Assembly: GCF_004212635.1 (NCBI RefSeq)
Contig: NZ_PSRT01000059.1
Coordinates: 1-50,475, forward strand
From: Bradyrhizobium genosp. SA-3
GTDB taxonomy: Bacteria > Pseudomonadota > Alphaproteobacteria > Rhizobiales > Xanthobacteraceae
Reading direction: 5' to 3'
Length of the DNA stretch: 50,475 nt
Position 1 is the first letter of the stretch; each line of letters starts with the position of its first letter. The position numbers were made by a program, and so were the translations under genes. Shown here one piece after another: positions 25,756 to 34,739 of the stretch. The notes below the pieces were generated by a model. The model did no database searches. It was not told where the DNA came from and worked only from the letters and a program-made list of their open reading frames with translations.

Positions 25756-25771
25756 TGGCACGGCATTTGAT
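25756..25771 (+). promoter_or_regulatory. Sigma-54-type promoter of glnK-amtB copy 2
   Basis: TGGCACGGCATTTGAT fits TGGCACG-N4-TTGC closely: the GG of the -24 element is ten bases from the -12 dinucleotide, which is GA rather than the usual GC. It would start transcription about 90 bp before glnK. Nitrogen control of glnK-amtB through sigma-54 and NtrC is well established in proteobacteria. Confidence 0.7.
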
Positions 25772-25874
25772 TCTACGGGTCCTGGCTGAGCCCGCGTAGT
25801 GAACTTCTCCCTCGTGGCGAACCAGTCGAGAACGCCCGGCCATGTCCGGACCGGGCCAAGCGGGGATAGGACCC

Positions 25875-26213
25875 ATGAAAATCGTTATGGCGATTATCAA
25901 GCCATTCAAGCTGGAAGAAGTCCGTGACGCCCTGACCGCCATCGGCGTTCACGGCCTCACGGTGACGGAAGTCAAGGGATATGGCCGCCAGAAGGGCCAT
26001 ACGGAAATCTATCGCGGCGCCGAATATGCCGTGAGCTTCCTGCCCAAGATCAAGATCGAGGTCGCTGTCGCCTCCGACCAGGTCGACAAGACCATCGACG
26101 CCATCACGTCTGCCGCGAAAACCGGCCAGATCGGCGACGGCAAGATCTTCGTCATCAACCTCGACCATGCGGTGCGCATCCGCACCGGCGAGGCCGACGC
26201 CGCGGCCCTTTGA
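25875..26213 (+). CDS. glnK: PII nitrogen regulatory protein, copy 2
   Basis: 112 residues, very like copy 1 (22360-22698). The first 50 residues differ at few positions, and the T-loop GHTEIYRGAEY with Tyr51 is identical. TGQIGDGKIFVINLDHAVRIRTG closes the protein. An upstream in-frame ATG at 25842 is rejected because family members begin MKIVMAIIKPFKLEEV. It is followed 38 bp later by a second amtB and preceded by a sigma-54-type promoter, so this copy is the likely nitrogen-starvation-induced pair. Confidence 0.95.
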   Translation: MKIVMAIIKPFKLEEVRDALTAIGVHGLTVTEVKGYGRQKGHTEIYRGAEYAVSFLPKIKIEVAVASDQVDKTIDAITSAAKTGQIGDGKIFVINLDHAVRIRTGEADAAAL

Positions 26214-26251
26214 TTTCGCGCTCAACCTTTATCCAATCAGGAGTGAATAAA

Positions 26252-27700
26252 ATGACGTTTAAGCGTCCCTATGGCGCGGGACTGGCGGCTCTCGCAGTCG
26301 GCCTGTTCGCTGCGACCGCAGCCTATGCCGAGCCAACGGTCAACAAGGGAGACAACGCCTGGATGCTGACATCGACAGTGTTGGTGCTGTTGATGACGAT
26401 CCCCGGCCTCGCACTGTTCTACGGCGGCCTCGTCCGTTCCAAGAACATGCTCTCGGTCCTGATGCAGGTGTTCTACACCGTCTGCGTCGTCACCGTGATC
26501 TGGGCCGTGTACGGCTACAGCCTCGCCTTCACCGGCGGCTCCGACTTCATCGGCGGCTTCTCCAAGGCCTTCATGATGGGCGTCACCACCGACTCGAAGG
26601 CGGCCACCTTCTCGGTCGACGCCAACATCTCGGAGCTCATCTACATGTGCTTCCAGATGACCTTCGCGGCGATCACGCCCGCCCTCATCGTCGGCGCTTT
26701 CGCCGAGCGCATGAAGTTCTCGGCGATCGCGCTGTTCATCCCGCTCTGGGTCACGCTGATCTACTTCCCGATCGCGCACATGGTCTGGTACTGGCCCGGC
26801 CCGGACATGATCCAGGATGCGGCCAAGGCGCTCGCTGCAGCGGGTGATGCGGCAGCCAAGACGGCGGCGCAGGCCAAGCTCGACGAGATCAACGCCGACG
26901 CCGGCTGGATCTTCAAGAAGGGCGCGATCGACTTCGCGGGCGGCACCGTGGTGCATATCAACGCCGGCATCGCAGGTCTCGTCGGCGCTCTCCTGATCGG
27001 CAAGCGCGTCGGCTACGGCAAGGAGCTAATGGCTCCGCACTCGCTGACCATGTCGATGATCGGCGCCTCGCTGCTCTGGGTCGGCTGGTTCGGCTTCAAC
27101 GCCGGCTCCAACCTGGAAGCCAACGGCGGCGCCGCGCTCGCCATGACCAACTCCTTCGTCGCCACCGCTGCCGCCGCGCTGTCGTGGATGTTCGCGGAGT
27201 GGATCATCAAGGGCCATCCGTCGGTGCTCGGCGTCATCTCCGGCGCTGTCGCAGGTCTCGTGGCCGTCACGCCTGCCGCCGGCTTCTCCGGCGTCATGGG
27301 TGCGATTATCCTCGGCCTCGTGGTCGGCGTGGTCTGCCTGTTCTTCTGCACCGTCGTGAAGAACGCGCTCGGCTATGACGACTCCCTCGACGTGTTCGGC
27401 GTGCACTGCGTCGGCGGCATCGTCGGCGCTCTCGGCACCGGCATTCTGGTCAACCCGGCGCTCGGTGGTGCCGGCATCATGGACTACACCGCGATCCCGC
27501 CGAAGGTTGCCGACTACGACTTCGCCACGCAGATGATCGCCCAGCTCTGGGGCGTCTGCACCACGCTGGTGTGGTCGGGCATCGGTTCGGCGATCCTCTA
27601 CAAGGTCGTCGATGTGATCGTTGGCCTTCGGACCAATGTCGAGAGCGAGCGTGAAGGCCTCGACATCACCGAGCACACCGAGCGCGCCTACAACATGTAA
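26252..27700 (+). CDS. amtB: Ammonium transporter, copy 2
   Basis: 482 residues with signal peptide (ending AAYAEP). Pore histidines lie in DFAGGTVVHINAG and SLDVFGVHCVGG. Compared with copy 1 there is an Ala-rich insertion (about residues 185-220, DAAKALAAAGDAAAKTAAQAK) in a periplasmic loop and a longer end before the PII-binding tail (LDITEHTERAYNM). The start at 26252 has GGAG eight bases before it; an earlier in-frame ATG at 26210 is rejected. It is followed by a strong terminator, so glnK-amtB is a closed unit. Confidence 0.95.
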   Translation: MTFKRPYGAGLAALAVGLFAATAAYAEPTVNKGDNAWMLTSTVLVLLMTIPGLALFYGGLVRSKNMLSVLMQVFYTVCVVTVIWAVYGYSLAFTGGSDFIGGFSKAFMMGVTTDSKAATFSVDANISELIYMCFQMTFAAITPALIVGAFAERMKFSAIALFIPLWVTLIYFPIAHMVWYWPGPDMIQDAAKALAAAGDAAAKTAAQAKLDEINADAGWIFKKGAIDFAGGTVVHINAGIAGLVGALLIGKRVGYGKELMAPHSLTMSMIGASLLWVGWFGFNAGSNLEANGGAALAMTNSFVATAAAALSWMFAEWIIKGHPSVLGVISGAVAGLVAVTPAAGFSGVMGAIILGLVVGVVCLFFCTVVKNALGYDDSLDVFGVHCVGGIVGALGTGILVNPALGGAGIMDYTAIPPKVADYDFATQMIAQLWGVCTTLVWSGIGSAILYKVVDVIVGLRTNVESEREGLDITEHTERAYNM

Positions 27701-27782
27701 CTCTCCTCCCGGTCGCGATCTCCTCGGGATCACGACCAGACCTACGGTTTGGGCACATACCCGGCAATGCCCCGACCGTTGA

Positions 27783-27816
27783 GGGGCTCCAGCGCAAGCT
27801 GGAGCCCCTTTCTTTT
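27783..27816 (+). terminator. Rho-independent terminator after amtB copy 2
   Basis: GGGGCTCCAGC (27783-27793) and GCTGGAGCCCC (27798-27808) form an 11-bp stem with loop GCAA, followed by TTTCTTTT. This is the strongest terminator seen in the window. Confidence 0.92.
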
Positions 27817-27901
27817 GACCGGAGCGCCGAAGAAAAACATTGCCATTGCGCACCGCCGGCGCAGAAATATCGACCTCAAGAACAACAATCGGGAGGTCGT
27901 C

Positions 27902-28306
27902 ATGCGTTTGGAAGGCGGATGCTATTGCGGCGCAGTGCGCTACAAGGCCGAAGGTGATCCGATGATGCAGGCCCAATGTCATTGCCGCGAGTGCCAGTAC
28001 ATCACCGGCGGCGCGCCCAACACCTTCATCGCAATGCCGGCGGCCGGCTTCAGCTACATCACCGGACAGCCCAAGCAGTTCACGCGCAAGGATCTCGAAC
28101 GCGCCGTCACGCGCGAATTCTGCGCCGAATGCGGCACCCATCTGGTGACCAAGGTTCCAGGTCTCCCGGCCGCGGTCGTGAAGGTCGGCACGCTAGACGA
28201 GCCCGGCCAGTTCCATCCGCAGATGGCGATCTACACCTGCGACAAGCAGGAGTTCCACGCGATCCCGTCGGGTATGCCGGCATTCGAGAAGCTGCCGGGG
28301 CGCTAG
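27902..28306 (+). CDS. GFA (glutathione-dependent formaldehyde-activating enzyme) family protein
   Basis: 134 residues. Zinc-ligand motifs GCYCGAV (near 7), CHCRECQ (near 26) and FCAECGTH (near 74) are those of the GFA/CENP-V family. The founding enzyme condenses formaldehyde with glutathione; most members, including this one, have no proven substrate. The start at 27902 has GGGAGG upstream and follows the amtB terminator, so it has its own promoter. No formaldehyde pathway genes are nearby. Confidence 0.88.
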   Translation: MRLEGGCYCGAVRYKAEGDPMMQAQCHCRECQYITGGAPNTFIAMPAAGFSYITGQPKQFTRKDLERAVTREFCAECGTHLVTKVPGLPAAVVKVGTLDEPGQFHPQMAIYTCDKQEFHAIPSGMPAFEKLPGR

Positions 28307-28508
28307 GCCTCGTTGCAACCGGGATGCCTGGCAATGAAGCGCCAGGCATCCCGTTGTTATCCGGCCTCATTATTCCCGCTCTGGACGGGGGCGGCGGCCG
28401 ATGGTTAATCGCGTCTTAACCTCGCCCTATCTATGGTGAACTGAACCGCTTCCCGCCGGCGCCTTGGTGCGACCGGCTGTTCCAAGAGTGCTGGCGCCCA
28501 GAATGGTC

Positions 28509-29716
28509 ATGACCGCTTCATCCCGTGCGCCGCAGGCCAGTGGAAGCTCCGACAGCGAACGCTCGCCCTTCGTCCGGCTGAACGAGCTCTTGGGCCCGCA
28601 TCAGCCGGGTAAACCCTTGATTACGCTTGCAGTCGGCGAGCCCCAGCATCCCGTGCCTGACTTCGTCGGCCCGGTATTGGCCAAGCACATCGCCGAATTC
28701 GCCGTTACCCGGCGAACAAGGGCACCGACCCCTTCCGCAACGCGGCGGGCGCCTGGCTGTCATCGCGCTTCAAGCTGCCGCGGCCGCTCGACCCCGAGAA
28801 CGAGATTCTCGTCCTCAATGGCAGCCGCGAGGGGCTGTTCCTCGCCGCGATCGCCGCGGCGCGCTATGTCGGCCCGCGCCCCGGCAAGCCTGCCATCCTG
28901 ATGCCGAACCCGTTCTATCCGGTCTATGGCGCCGGCGCTCGCGCCGCGGCCTGCGAGCCGGTTTACCTGCCGACCACCGTCGAAAACGGCTTCCTGCCCG
29001 ATCTCGACGCCATCGACGAAGCGACGCTGGCGCGCACTGTGGCGTTCTATCTGGCCTCGCCCGCCAATCCGCAAGGCTCGGTCGCCAAGCCCGACTATTT
29101 CAAGCGGTTGAAACAGCTCGCCGACCGCTACGGCTTCGTGATCCTCAGCGACGAGTGCTATTCCGAGATCTACACCCGCGAGGCACCGGGCAGCGCGCTC
29201 GAATGCGCCGGCCCCGATTTCACCCGCGTGGTTGCGTTCCAGTCGCTGTCGAAGCGCTCCAACCTGCCCGGCCTGCGCGTCGGCTTCGCCGCTGGCGACA
29301 AGAAGTTCATCAGCACGTTCCTCGAGCTGCGCAACATCGCAGCGCCGCAGGTGCCGGTACCGCTCCAGCATGTCGCGACCGTTGCTTACGGCGACGAAGC
29401 GCATGTCGAGGAGAACCGCAGGCTCTACCGGATCAAGTTCGATCTCGCCGACCAGATCATCGGCAATCGTTACGGCTATCGCCGGCCCGATGCCGGCTTC
29501 TGCGTCTGGCTCAACACGTCCGCGCTCGGCGACGACGTGTCGGTGACGTTGAGACTCTTCAAGGAAGCAGGCGTGCGCGTGGTGCCCGGCAGCTTTTTGG
29601 CCCGGCAGCAGCCTGACGGATTCAATCCCGGCGCGGGCTATATTCGCCTCGCGCTGGTGCAGGATGGCGAGACCACGGCGCAAGCGCTGCACCGCCTGGT
29701 CGAGACTCTGGGTTAG
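28509..29716 (+). pseudogene. Class I/II aminotransferase (DapC-like), interrupted by a -1 frameshift
   Basis: The 5' frame gives FVRLNELLGPHQPGKPLITL, then AVGEPQHPVPDFV and LAKHIAEF, and then turns to nonsense. The frame one base back continues RYPANKGTDPFRNAAGAWL, then MPNPFYPVYGAGA and SLSKRSNLPGLRVGF with the PLP lysine. One G missing at about 28701 (GAATTC-GCCGTTAC where GAATTC-GGCCGTTAC would fit) explains it. Repaired, the product is about 402 residues, the length of DapC-like PLP aminotransferases. The gene ends 9 bp before ftsK. Function in diaminopimelate synthesis is possible, not shown. Confidence 0.8.
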
Positions 29717-29725
29717 GCGGGGCCC

Positions 29726-32200
29726 ATGAGCATGTCGGCAATCGAACGTGTCATTCCACTGGTCGGCCATCTGCCGCCCTCGATCCGCGAGGGGCTGGCG
29801 CGGCGTCTGCGCGAGCTCACCGGTCTCGGCCTGATCGCGCTGGCGGGCGTCGCCTCGGCGGCGCTGATGACCTGGTCGGTGCAGGATCCCAGCCTCAGCC
29901 ACGCGACCTCACGGCCGATCCGCAACATCCTCGGCTATGCCGGTGCGATCGGTGCCGACCTCGCGATGCAGATCCTCGGCCTTGGCGCGATCATGCTGGT
30001 CCTGACCGTCGCGGTCTGGGGCTGGCGCATGATGACGCATCGCCCGTTCGACCGCGAAGCGCTGCGGCTCGGCTCGTGGATTCTCTGCACGGTGATCGCC
30101 GCGGGTTTTGTCAGCTGCTGGCCGCATGGCGGCGCCTGGCCGCTGCCGACCGGCCTCGGCGGTGTCGTCGGCGATGCCCTGGTGAGGGCGCCCGCCGTGA
30201 TCTTCGGACCTGCAGGAATAATCTATCGCATCGTGCTGGGCACGATCCTGTTCGCCGCGATGGCCGTGACGTTCCTGATCGCCTGCGGTCTCGGTGCACG
30301 CGAGCATGACGACGAGCTCGCGGAGATCGGGGATGACGACAAGCCGCTCGACGAAGACGAGGAGAGCGATCGCGGTTCGGTGTCGCTGGGCTGGCTGTTC
30401 CACGCCTTGATGAGCACCAAGGCGCGACTGATCTGGCTCTTCGGTGCCGCTTACCGCTCGCTGGTCTCGAGCGGGCCGAAGACCAAGGCCGCTCAGTTCA
30501 GCCGTCAGGAGCCCAATCTCGGTGGCGGCCGCGCGGCGCCCTCGATCTCACCGCAGTCCGAAGACGAGGACCACGAGGACGAGTACGAAGAAGAGGAAGA
30601 CGAGGAGGAAGAGGAGGAGCCCGCCGCGCGCGCACCGCGCAAGAAGGCCGCGCCGAAAACCTCTGCCAAGAAATCCTCCGACAAGTTCGATCTTCCGTCC
30701 GTCTCCATGCTGGCTGCACCAAAGGCCGGTGACCGCCAGCCGCTCAGCAAGGCGGAGCTGGAGACCAATTCCCGCTCGCTCGAAGGCGTGCTCCAGGATT
30801 TCGGCGTGCGCGGCGAGATCGTGAAGGCCAATCCGGGTCCCGTGGTCACGCTGTACGAGCTGGAGCCGGCGCCCGGCATCAAGTCGTCGCGCGTGATCGG
30901 GCTTGCCGACGACATCGCGCGCTCGATGAGCGCGCTGTCGGCACGCGTCGCCGTCGTGCCCGGCCGCAACGCGATCGGCATCGAATTGCCGAACGCGCAT
31001 CGCGAAAAAGTTTACCTGCGCGAACTGCTGGTGGCGAAGGAGGCGACCGACACGGTGGCAAAGCTGCCGCTGTGCCTCGGCAAGACCATCGGCGGCGACC
31101 CCGTGATCATCGACCTCGCGCGCACGCCGCACATGCTGATCGCCGGTACCACCGGCTCCGGCAAATCGGTCGCCATCAACACGATGATCCTCAGCCTGGT
31201 CTACAGGTTGCGCCCCGACCAGTGCCGGCTGATCATGGTCGATCCGAAGATGCTCGAACTCTCCGTCTATGACGGCATCCCCCATCTGCTCACGCCTGTT
31301 GTGACCGATCCGAAGAAGGCGGTGGTCGCGCTGAAATGGGCCGTGCGCGAGATGGAAGAGCGCTACAAGAATATGGCCAAGCTCGGTGTGCGCAACATCG
31401 ACGGCTACAACACGCGCCTGCTCGAACTGAAGGCCAAGGGCGAGGAGCCGACGCGCACGGTGCATACCGGCTTCGACAAGGAAACCGGCAAGGCGATCTA
31501 CGAGGAAGAGAAGCTCTCGCTCGACCCGCTGCCTTATATCGTGATCATCGTTGACGAAATGGCCGACCTGATGATGGTCGCCGGCAAGGACATCGAAGGC
31601 GCGGTGCAGCGTCTGGCACAGATGGCGCGCGCCGCGGGCCTGCACGTGATCCTGGCCACGCAGCGGCCGTCGGTCGACGTCATCACCGGCACCATCAAGG
31701 CGAACTTCCCAACCCGCATCGCCTTCCAAGTGACGTCCAAGATCGACAGCCGCACCATTCTCGGCGAGATGGGCGCCGAGCAGCTGCTCGGCCAGGGCGA
31801 CATGCTCTACATGGCCGGCGGCGGCCGCATCAGCCGCGTGCACGGACCTTTTGCCTCCGACGAGGAGGTCGAGAAGGTGGTGCGTCACCTCAAGACGCAG
31901 GGCCAGCCCGAATATCTCGAAGCGGTCACGGCCGAAGAGCCCACCGAGGACGAGGACGGCGCGGTGTTCGACGCGACAGGCATGGGTGCCGACGGCGGCG
32001 GCGATTTGTTCGCGCAGGCCGTTGCCATCGTCAAACGCGACCGTAAGGCTTCGACCAGCTACATCCAGCGCCGCCTGCAAATCGGCTATAACCGCGCGGC
32101 ATCGCTGATGGAGCGCATGGAACTGGAAGGCATCGTCGGGCCCGCCAACCACGCCGGCAAGCGCGAGATTCTGGTCGAGGAAGAAGACAGCCATATGTGA
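29726..32200 (+). CDS. ftsK: DNA translocase FtsK
   Basis: 824 residues. Four or so membrane helices lie in the first 200. A linker with a long acidic run of Glu/Asp (about 272-295) followed by a Lys/Ala-rich part separates them from the motor. The motor carries Walker A GTTGSGKS (474-481) and Walker B IVIIVDEMADLM. The C-terminal winged-helix gamma domain (RRLQIGYNRAASLMERMELEG) reads the KOPS polar sequences. FtsK moves chromosome ends at the septum toward dif for XerCD resolution. It sits in an aminotransferase-ftsK-lolA-xthA order. Confidence 0.95.
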   Translation: MSMSAIERVIPLVGHLPPSIREGLARRLRELTGLGLIALAGVASAALMTWSVQDPSLSHATSRPIRNILGYAGAIGADLAMQILGLGAIMLVLTVAVWGWRMMTHRPFDREALRLGSWILCTVIAAGFVSCWPHGGAWPLPTGLGGVVGDALVRAPAVIFGPAGIIYRIVLGTILFAAMAVTFLIACGLGAREHDDELAEIGDDDKPLDEDEESDRGSVSLGWLFHALMSTKARLIWLFGAAYRSLVSSGPKTKAAQFSRQEPNLGGGRAAPSISPQSEDEDHEDEYEEEEDEEEEEEPAARAPRKKAAPKTSAKKSSDKFDLPSVSMLAAPKAGDRQPLSKAELETNSRSLEGVLQDFGVRGEIVKANPGPVVTLYELEPAPGIKSSRVIGLADDIARSMSALSARVAVVPGRNAIGIELPNAHREKVYLRELLVAKEATDTVAKLPLCLGKTIGGDPVIIDLARTPHMLIAGTTGSGKSVAINTMILSLVYRLRPDQCRLIMVDPKMLELSVYDGIPHLLTPVVTDPKKAVVALKWAVREMEERYKNMAKLGVRNIDGYNTRLLELKAKGEEPTRTVHTGFDKETGKAIYEEEKLSLDPLPYIVIIVDEMADLMMVAGKDIEGAVQRLAQMARAAGLHVILATQRPSVDVITGTIKANFPTRIAFQVTSKIDSRTILGEMGAEQLLGQGDMLYMAGGGRISRVHGPFASDEEVEKVVRHLKTQGQPEYLEAVTAEEPTEDEDGAVFDATGMGADGGGDLFAQAVAIVKRDRKASTSYIQRRLQIGYNRAASLMERMELEGIVGPANHAGKREILVEEEDSHM

Positions 32201-32296
32201 GGCAAAGCGGCCTCAACGCATCATTTCACGCAAAATCGATATCTGCTTTTGCCCGAAATCACGCTAAAAGGCGCCCAGCCACGTTAGGACGACGCG

Positions 32297-33109
32297 TTGA
32301 TCAGACATCCGGACATTCGATTCGCTGCCACCATCGCTGCGCGAAGCGCGCGCGTGGCCGGTGTGCTTCTCGTCACCGCCGCGATGGTGACCGCTGCGTC
32401 GCTCGCGCAGACCGTGCCCGTGCCGAAGCCAGCGCCGAAGGGCCGCGATGGCGGTGCGGCGGGGGGAGGGCCCGCCGTCACCGGCGCGACGCAGGCGCCG
32501 CCGAATCCGGTCATTCCGGATCCGCGCCGCAACGTGCCGAGCAGCATCTTCCAGACCTTCGATGCCAACCAAAAGGCGCAGGCCGCCAAGATCAGCGCCT
32601 ATCTCTCCTCGCTCCAGACCCTGGTCGGGAATTTCGTCCAGGTCGGCCCCGACGGCAGCAAGACGCAAGGCGATTTCTACATCCAGAAGCCGGGCAAGGT
32701 GCGCTTCGAATATGACGCGCCGAGCCCGATCGACATCGTCGCCGATGGATCCTCGCTGGTGGTGCGTGATCGTAAGCTCGCGACCCAGGACATCTATCCG
32801 CTGTCGCAGACGCCGCTGCGTTTCCTGCTGTCCGATCGCATCGACCTGATGAAGGACACCAATGTCGTCAATGTCTCGGCCGACGACGTCTTCACCAGCG
32901 TCACCATCGAGGAGAAGCAGGCGCTGGTCGGCACCAGCCGCCTCCTCTTGATGTTCGGCGCCAAGGACGGCCAGTTGAAGCAGTGGACCGTCACCGACCC
33001 GCAGGGCTACGACACCACGATCGCGGTCTACAATCTGGATTCGAGCAAGAAGCTCGATCCGAGCATGTTCAAGATCGATTTCACCAATTACGGCCCGTCG
33101 CCGGGTTGA
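32297..33109 (+). CDS. LolA-like outer-membrane lipoprotein carrier protein
   Basis: 270 residues. A signal-like hydrophobic stretch (about 20-37, ending SLAQT) is followed by a Pro/Gly-rich linker and the LolA fold: ISAYLSSLQTLVGNFVQVGPDG, then GDFYIQKPGKVRFEYDAPSP and LKQWTVTDPQGYDTTIAVYN. It should shuttle lipoproteins through the periplasm. The start is a TTG at 32297 with AGGA upstream. Its place right behind ftsK is the usual location of lolA in proteobacteria. Some alphaproteobacterial members are looser relatives, so the symbol is left empty. Confidence 0.85.
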   Translation: MIRHPDIRFAATIAARSARVAGVLLVTAAMVTAASLAQTVPVPKPAPKGRDGGAAGGGPAVTGATQAPPNPVIPDPRRNVPSSIFQTFDANQKAQAAKISAYLSSLQTLVGNFVQVGPDGSKTQGDFYIQKPGKVRFEYDAPSPIDIVADGSSLVVRDRKLATQDIYPLSQTPLRFLLSDRIDLMKDTNVVNVSADDVFTSVTIEEKQALVGTSRLLLMFGAKDGQLKQWTVTDPQGYDTTIAVYNLDSSKKLDPSMFKIDFTNYGPSPG

Positions 33110-33121
33110 GCGCTCCGCTGC

Positions 33122-33213
33122 CGTAGGGTGGGCAAAGGCGCGTTTGCGCCGTGCCCACCATCTTTCCTCCTCGCGATCGGCACGTGGGCACGCTTCGCTT
33201 TGCCCACCCTACG
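33122..33213. repeat. Palindromic repeat, family C, copy 1
   Basis: CGTAGGGTGGGCA (33122-33134) and TGCCCACCCTACG (33201-33213) close a 92-bp element with an inner pair GGCGCG..GCGCC and CCGTGCCCACCATCTTTC. The copy at 46393-46484 is nearly the same. Confidence 0.85.
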
Positions 33214-33250
33214 AAAGCACGCCCAGATCCTCACATCTCGCACCCGAAAA

Positions 33251-33290
33251 GACGGTGGGCACGGCGCCTTGCGCCTTTGCCCACCCTACG
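33251..33290. repeat. Shortened copy of repeat family C
   Basis: GACGGTGGGCACGGCGCC, then TTGCGCCTTTGCCCACC and CTACG: the right part of family C, 37 bp after the full copy and 24 bp before xthA. Confidence 0.75.
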
Positions 33291-33314
33291 AGAGCTTGCT
33301 AAGACGCATCCCTC

Positions 33315-34130
33315 ATGCGTCTCTCCCTCACAACCTGGAACATCAATTCGGTGCGGCTGCGCATCGATCTGGTCGCGAAATTCCTCAAGAGTGCGCGGCC
33401 GGACGTGCTGTGCCTGCAGGAGACCAAATGCATCGATGACGCCTTTCCGCTGAAGCGCTTCAAGCGGCTCGGCTATGAGCACGTCGCGCTGAACGGACAG
33501 AAGGGCTATCACGGCGTCGCCATCGTCTCGAAGATCCCGTTCGAGTCGAAGGACATCCGCACCTTCTGCGACAAGATCGATTCGCGCCACATCTCGGTAT
33601 CGTTCGGCGAGAAGGCCAACATCGCAAAGCCGCTGGTGCTGCATAATTTCTACGTGCCCGCCGGCGGCGACATTCCCGATCCCGCGCTGAACGAGAAGTT
33701 CGACCACAAGCTCCGCTTCCTCGACGAATTGAAGGCCTGCGAACCGCTGCATCCGCGCGGCGAGGACCGTCACATCCTGGTTGGCGATCTCAACGTCGCC
33801 CCGCACGAGAACGACGTATGGTCGCACAAGCAGCTGCTGAAGGTGGTCTCGCACACGCCTGTCGAAACCGAGAAGCTGAAGGCGGCGCTGGCGGCCGGCG
33901 AATGGATCGATGTCGCGCGCGAGCGCATTCCGATGTCGGAGAAAGTCTATACATGGTGGAGCTACCGCTCCGCCGACTGGACCGTCGGCGATCGCGGCCG
34001 CAGGCTCGACCATATCTGGGTCTCGCGCGCGCTGAAGGACGCCGTCAGTGATTTCAAGATTCTGCGCGACGCGCGGAGCTGGGAGCGGCCGTCGGACCAT
34101 GTCCCTGTTACGGTGACGCTGGAGGTGTAG
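33315..34130 (+). CDS. xthA: Exodeoxyribonuclease III
   Basis: 271 residues. Active-site motifs of the exonuclease III/AP endonuclease family are intact: TWNINS (7-12), CLQETKC with the metal-binding Glu, LVGDLNVAPHENDVW, GRRLDHIWVS and the final SDHVPVT with the catalytic histidine. The enzyme cuts DNA at abasic sites and removes 3' blocks during base excision repair. Repeat elements lie on both sides, so it is probably transcribed alone. Confidence 0.94.
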   Translation: MRLSLTTWNINSVRLRIDLVAKFLKSARPDVLCLQETKCIDDAFPLKRFKRLGYEHVALNGQKGYHGVAIVSKIPFESKDIRTFCDKIDSRHISVSFGEKANIAKPLVLHNFYVPAGGDIPDPALNEKFDHKLRFLDELKACEPLHPRGEDRHILVGDLNVAPHENDVWSHKQLLKVVSHTPVETEKLKAALAAGEWIDVARERIPMSEKVYTWWSYRSADWTVGDRGRRLDHIWVSRALKDAVSDFKILRDARSWERPSDHVPVTVTLEV

Positions 34131-34145
34131 CCTCTCGGGAAGCCC

Positions 34146-34230
34146 GTAGCCCGGATGGAGCGCAGCGCAATCCGGGGTTCTCGCATACGGAAAGGCTGTC
34201 CCGGATTACGCTTCGCTCCATCCGGGCTAC
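34146..34230. repeat. Palindromic repeat, family D
   Basis: GTAGCCCGGATGGAG (34146-34160) and its exact reverse complement (34216-34230) enclose an inner pair, CGCAATCCGGG with CCCGGATTACG. It lies between the convergent xthA and cNMP-binding genes. Confidence 0.85.
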
Positions 34231-34236
34231 GACAGC

Positions 34237-34680
34237 TCAGCTCGTCAGCTTCGCGCCGGCCATCAGGATATCGCTGGCGATCTGGCTGGAGCGCACCGCG
34301 AATTCGTCGCGGAGGCGAACTGCGGCGGCGGGGTCGCTTTCGAGCACGCGCTGGAACAGGCTGCGCGCGATGCGGATGACGGAGGCGTGCTCCAGCGCAA
34401 CCGCGCTCGACGGCCGCTTCATCGGCACCACCAGCGCGAGCTCGCCGATCAGGGCGCCGGGACTGGCGATCATTTCGGCACCGGCGCCGTCCTCGACCCG
34501 GAAGGCGCCGCGCTGGACCACGAAGCCGGCATCGGCCTCGTCGCCGAGATTGAACAGGACGTCGCCGCGGACGAAATTCCGCTGCTCGGAGCCGATCGCC
34601 AGCATGCGCAACGATGCGTCTCCCAACAGGCGCAGTGTCGGGACTCGCTCGAGAAGCGCTACATCGTCGTCGATTGACAT
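34237..34680 (-). CDS. Cyclic nucleotide-binding domain protein
   Basis: 147 residues forming a single CRP-like cNMP-binding domain: RGDVLFNLGDEADAGFVVQRG, then GALIGELALVV in place of the phosphate cassette (GELAL without the usual arginine that follows). No helix-turn-helix is attached, so it is not a CRP/FNR transcription factor by itself. It lies 59 bp downstream of the CenR-like regulator on the same strand and may share its transcript. Role unknown. Confidence 0.85.
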   Translation of the reverse strand: MSIDDDVALLERVPTLRLLGDASLRMLAIGSEQRNFVRGDVLFNLGDEADAGFVVQRGAFRVEDGAGAEMIASPGALIGELALVVPMKRPSSAVALEHASVIRIARSLFQRVLESDPAAAVRLRDEFAVRSSQIASDILMAGAKLTS

Positions 34681-34739
34681 TCAGGTCCGAGGCTCAAGGG
34701 CGCGCGATCTCAAACGATTCGCAGGCCCCCTGAAGCGTA

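Larger units (their letters stand above)
25450..25874. other. Regulatory intergenic region upstream of glnK copy 2
   Basis: 425 bp with no credible gene. It holds an inverted repeat (25599-25624), two direct repeats CGTTTTGAGC (25641 and 25662), a small palindrome GAAAACACGCGTTTTC (25713-25728) and a sigma-54-type promoter (25756-25771), in that order toward glnK. Confidence 0.7.

Noticed and set aside
30548..32194. 548-codon open frame antisense to ftsK
   Set aside because: Low-complexity, no motifs, and the opposite strand encodes an intact FtsK motor.
33122..33290. Repeats considered as a CRISPR array
   Set aside because: Only two unequal copies, each an inverted repeat, with no regular spacers and no cas genes.
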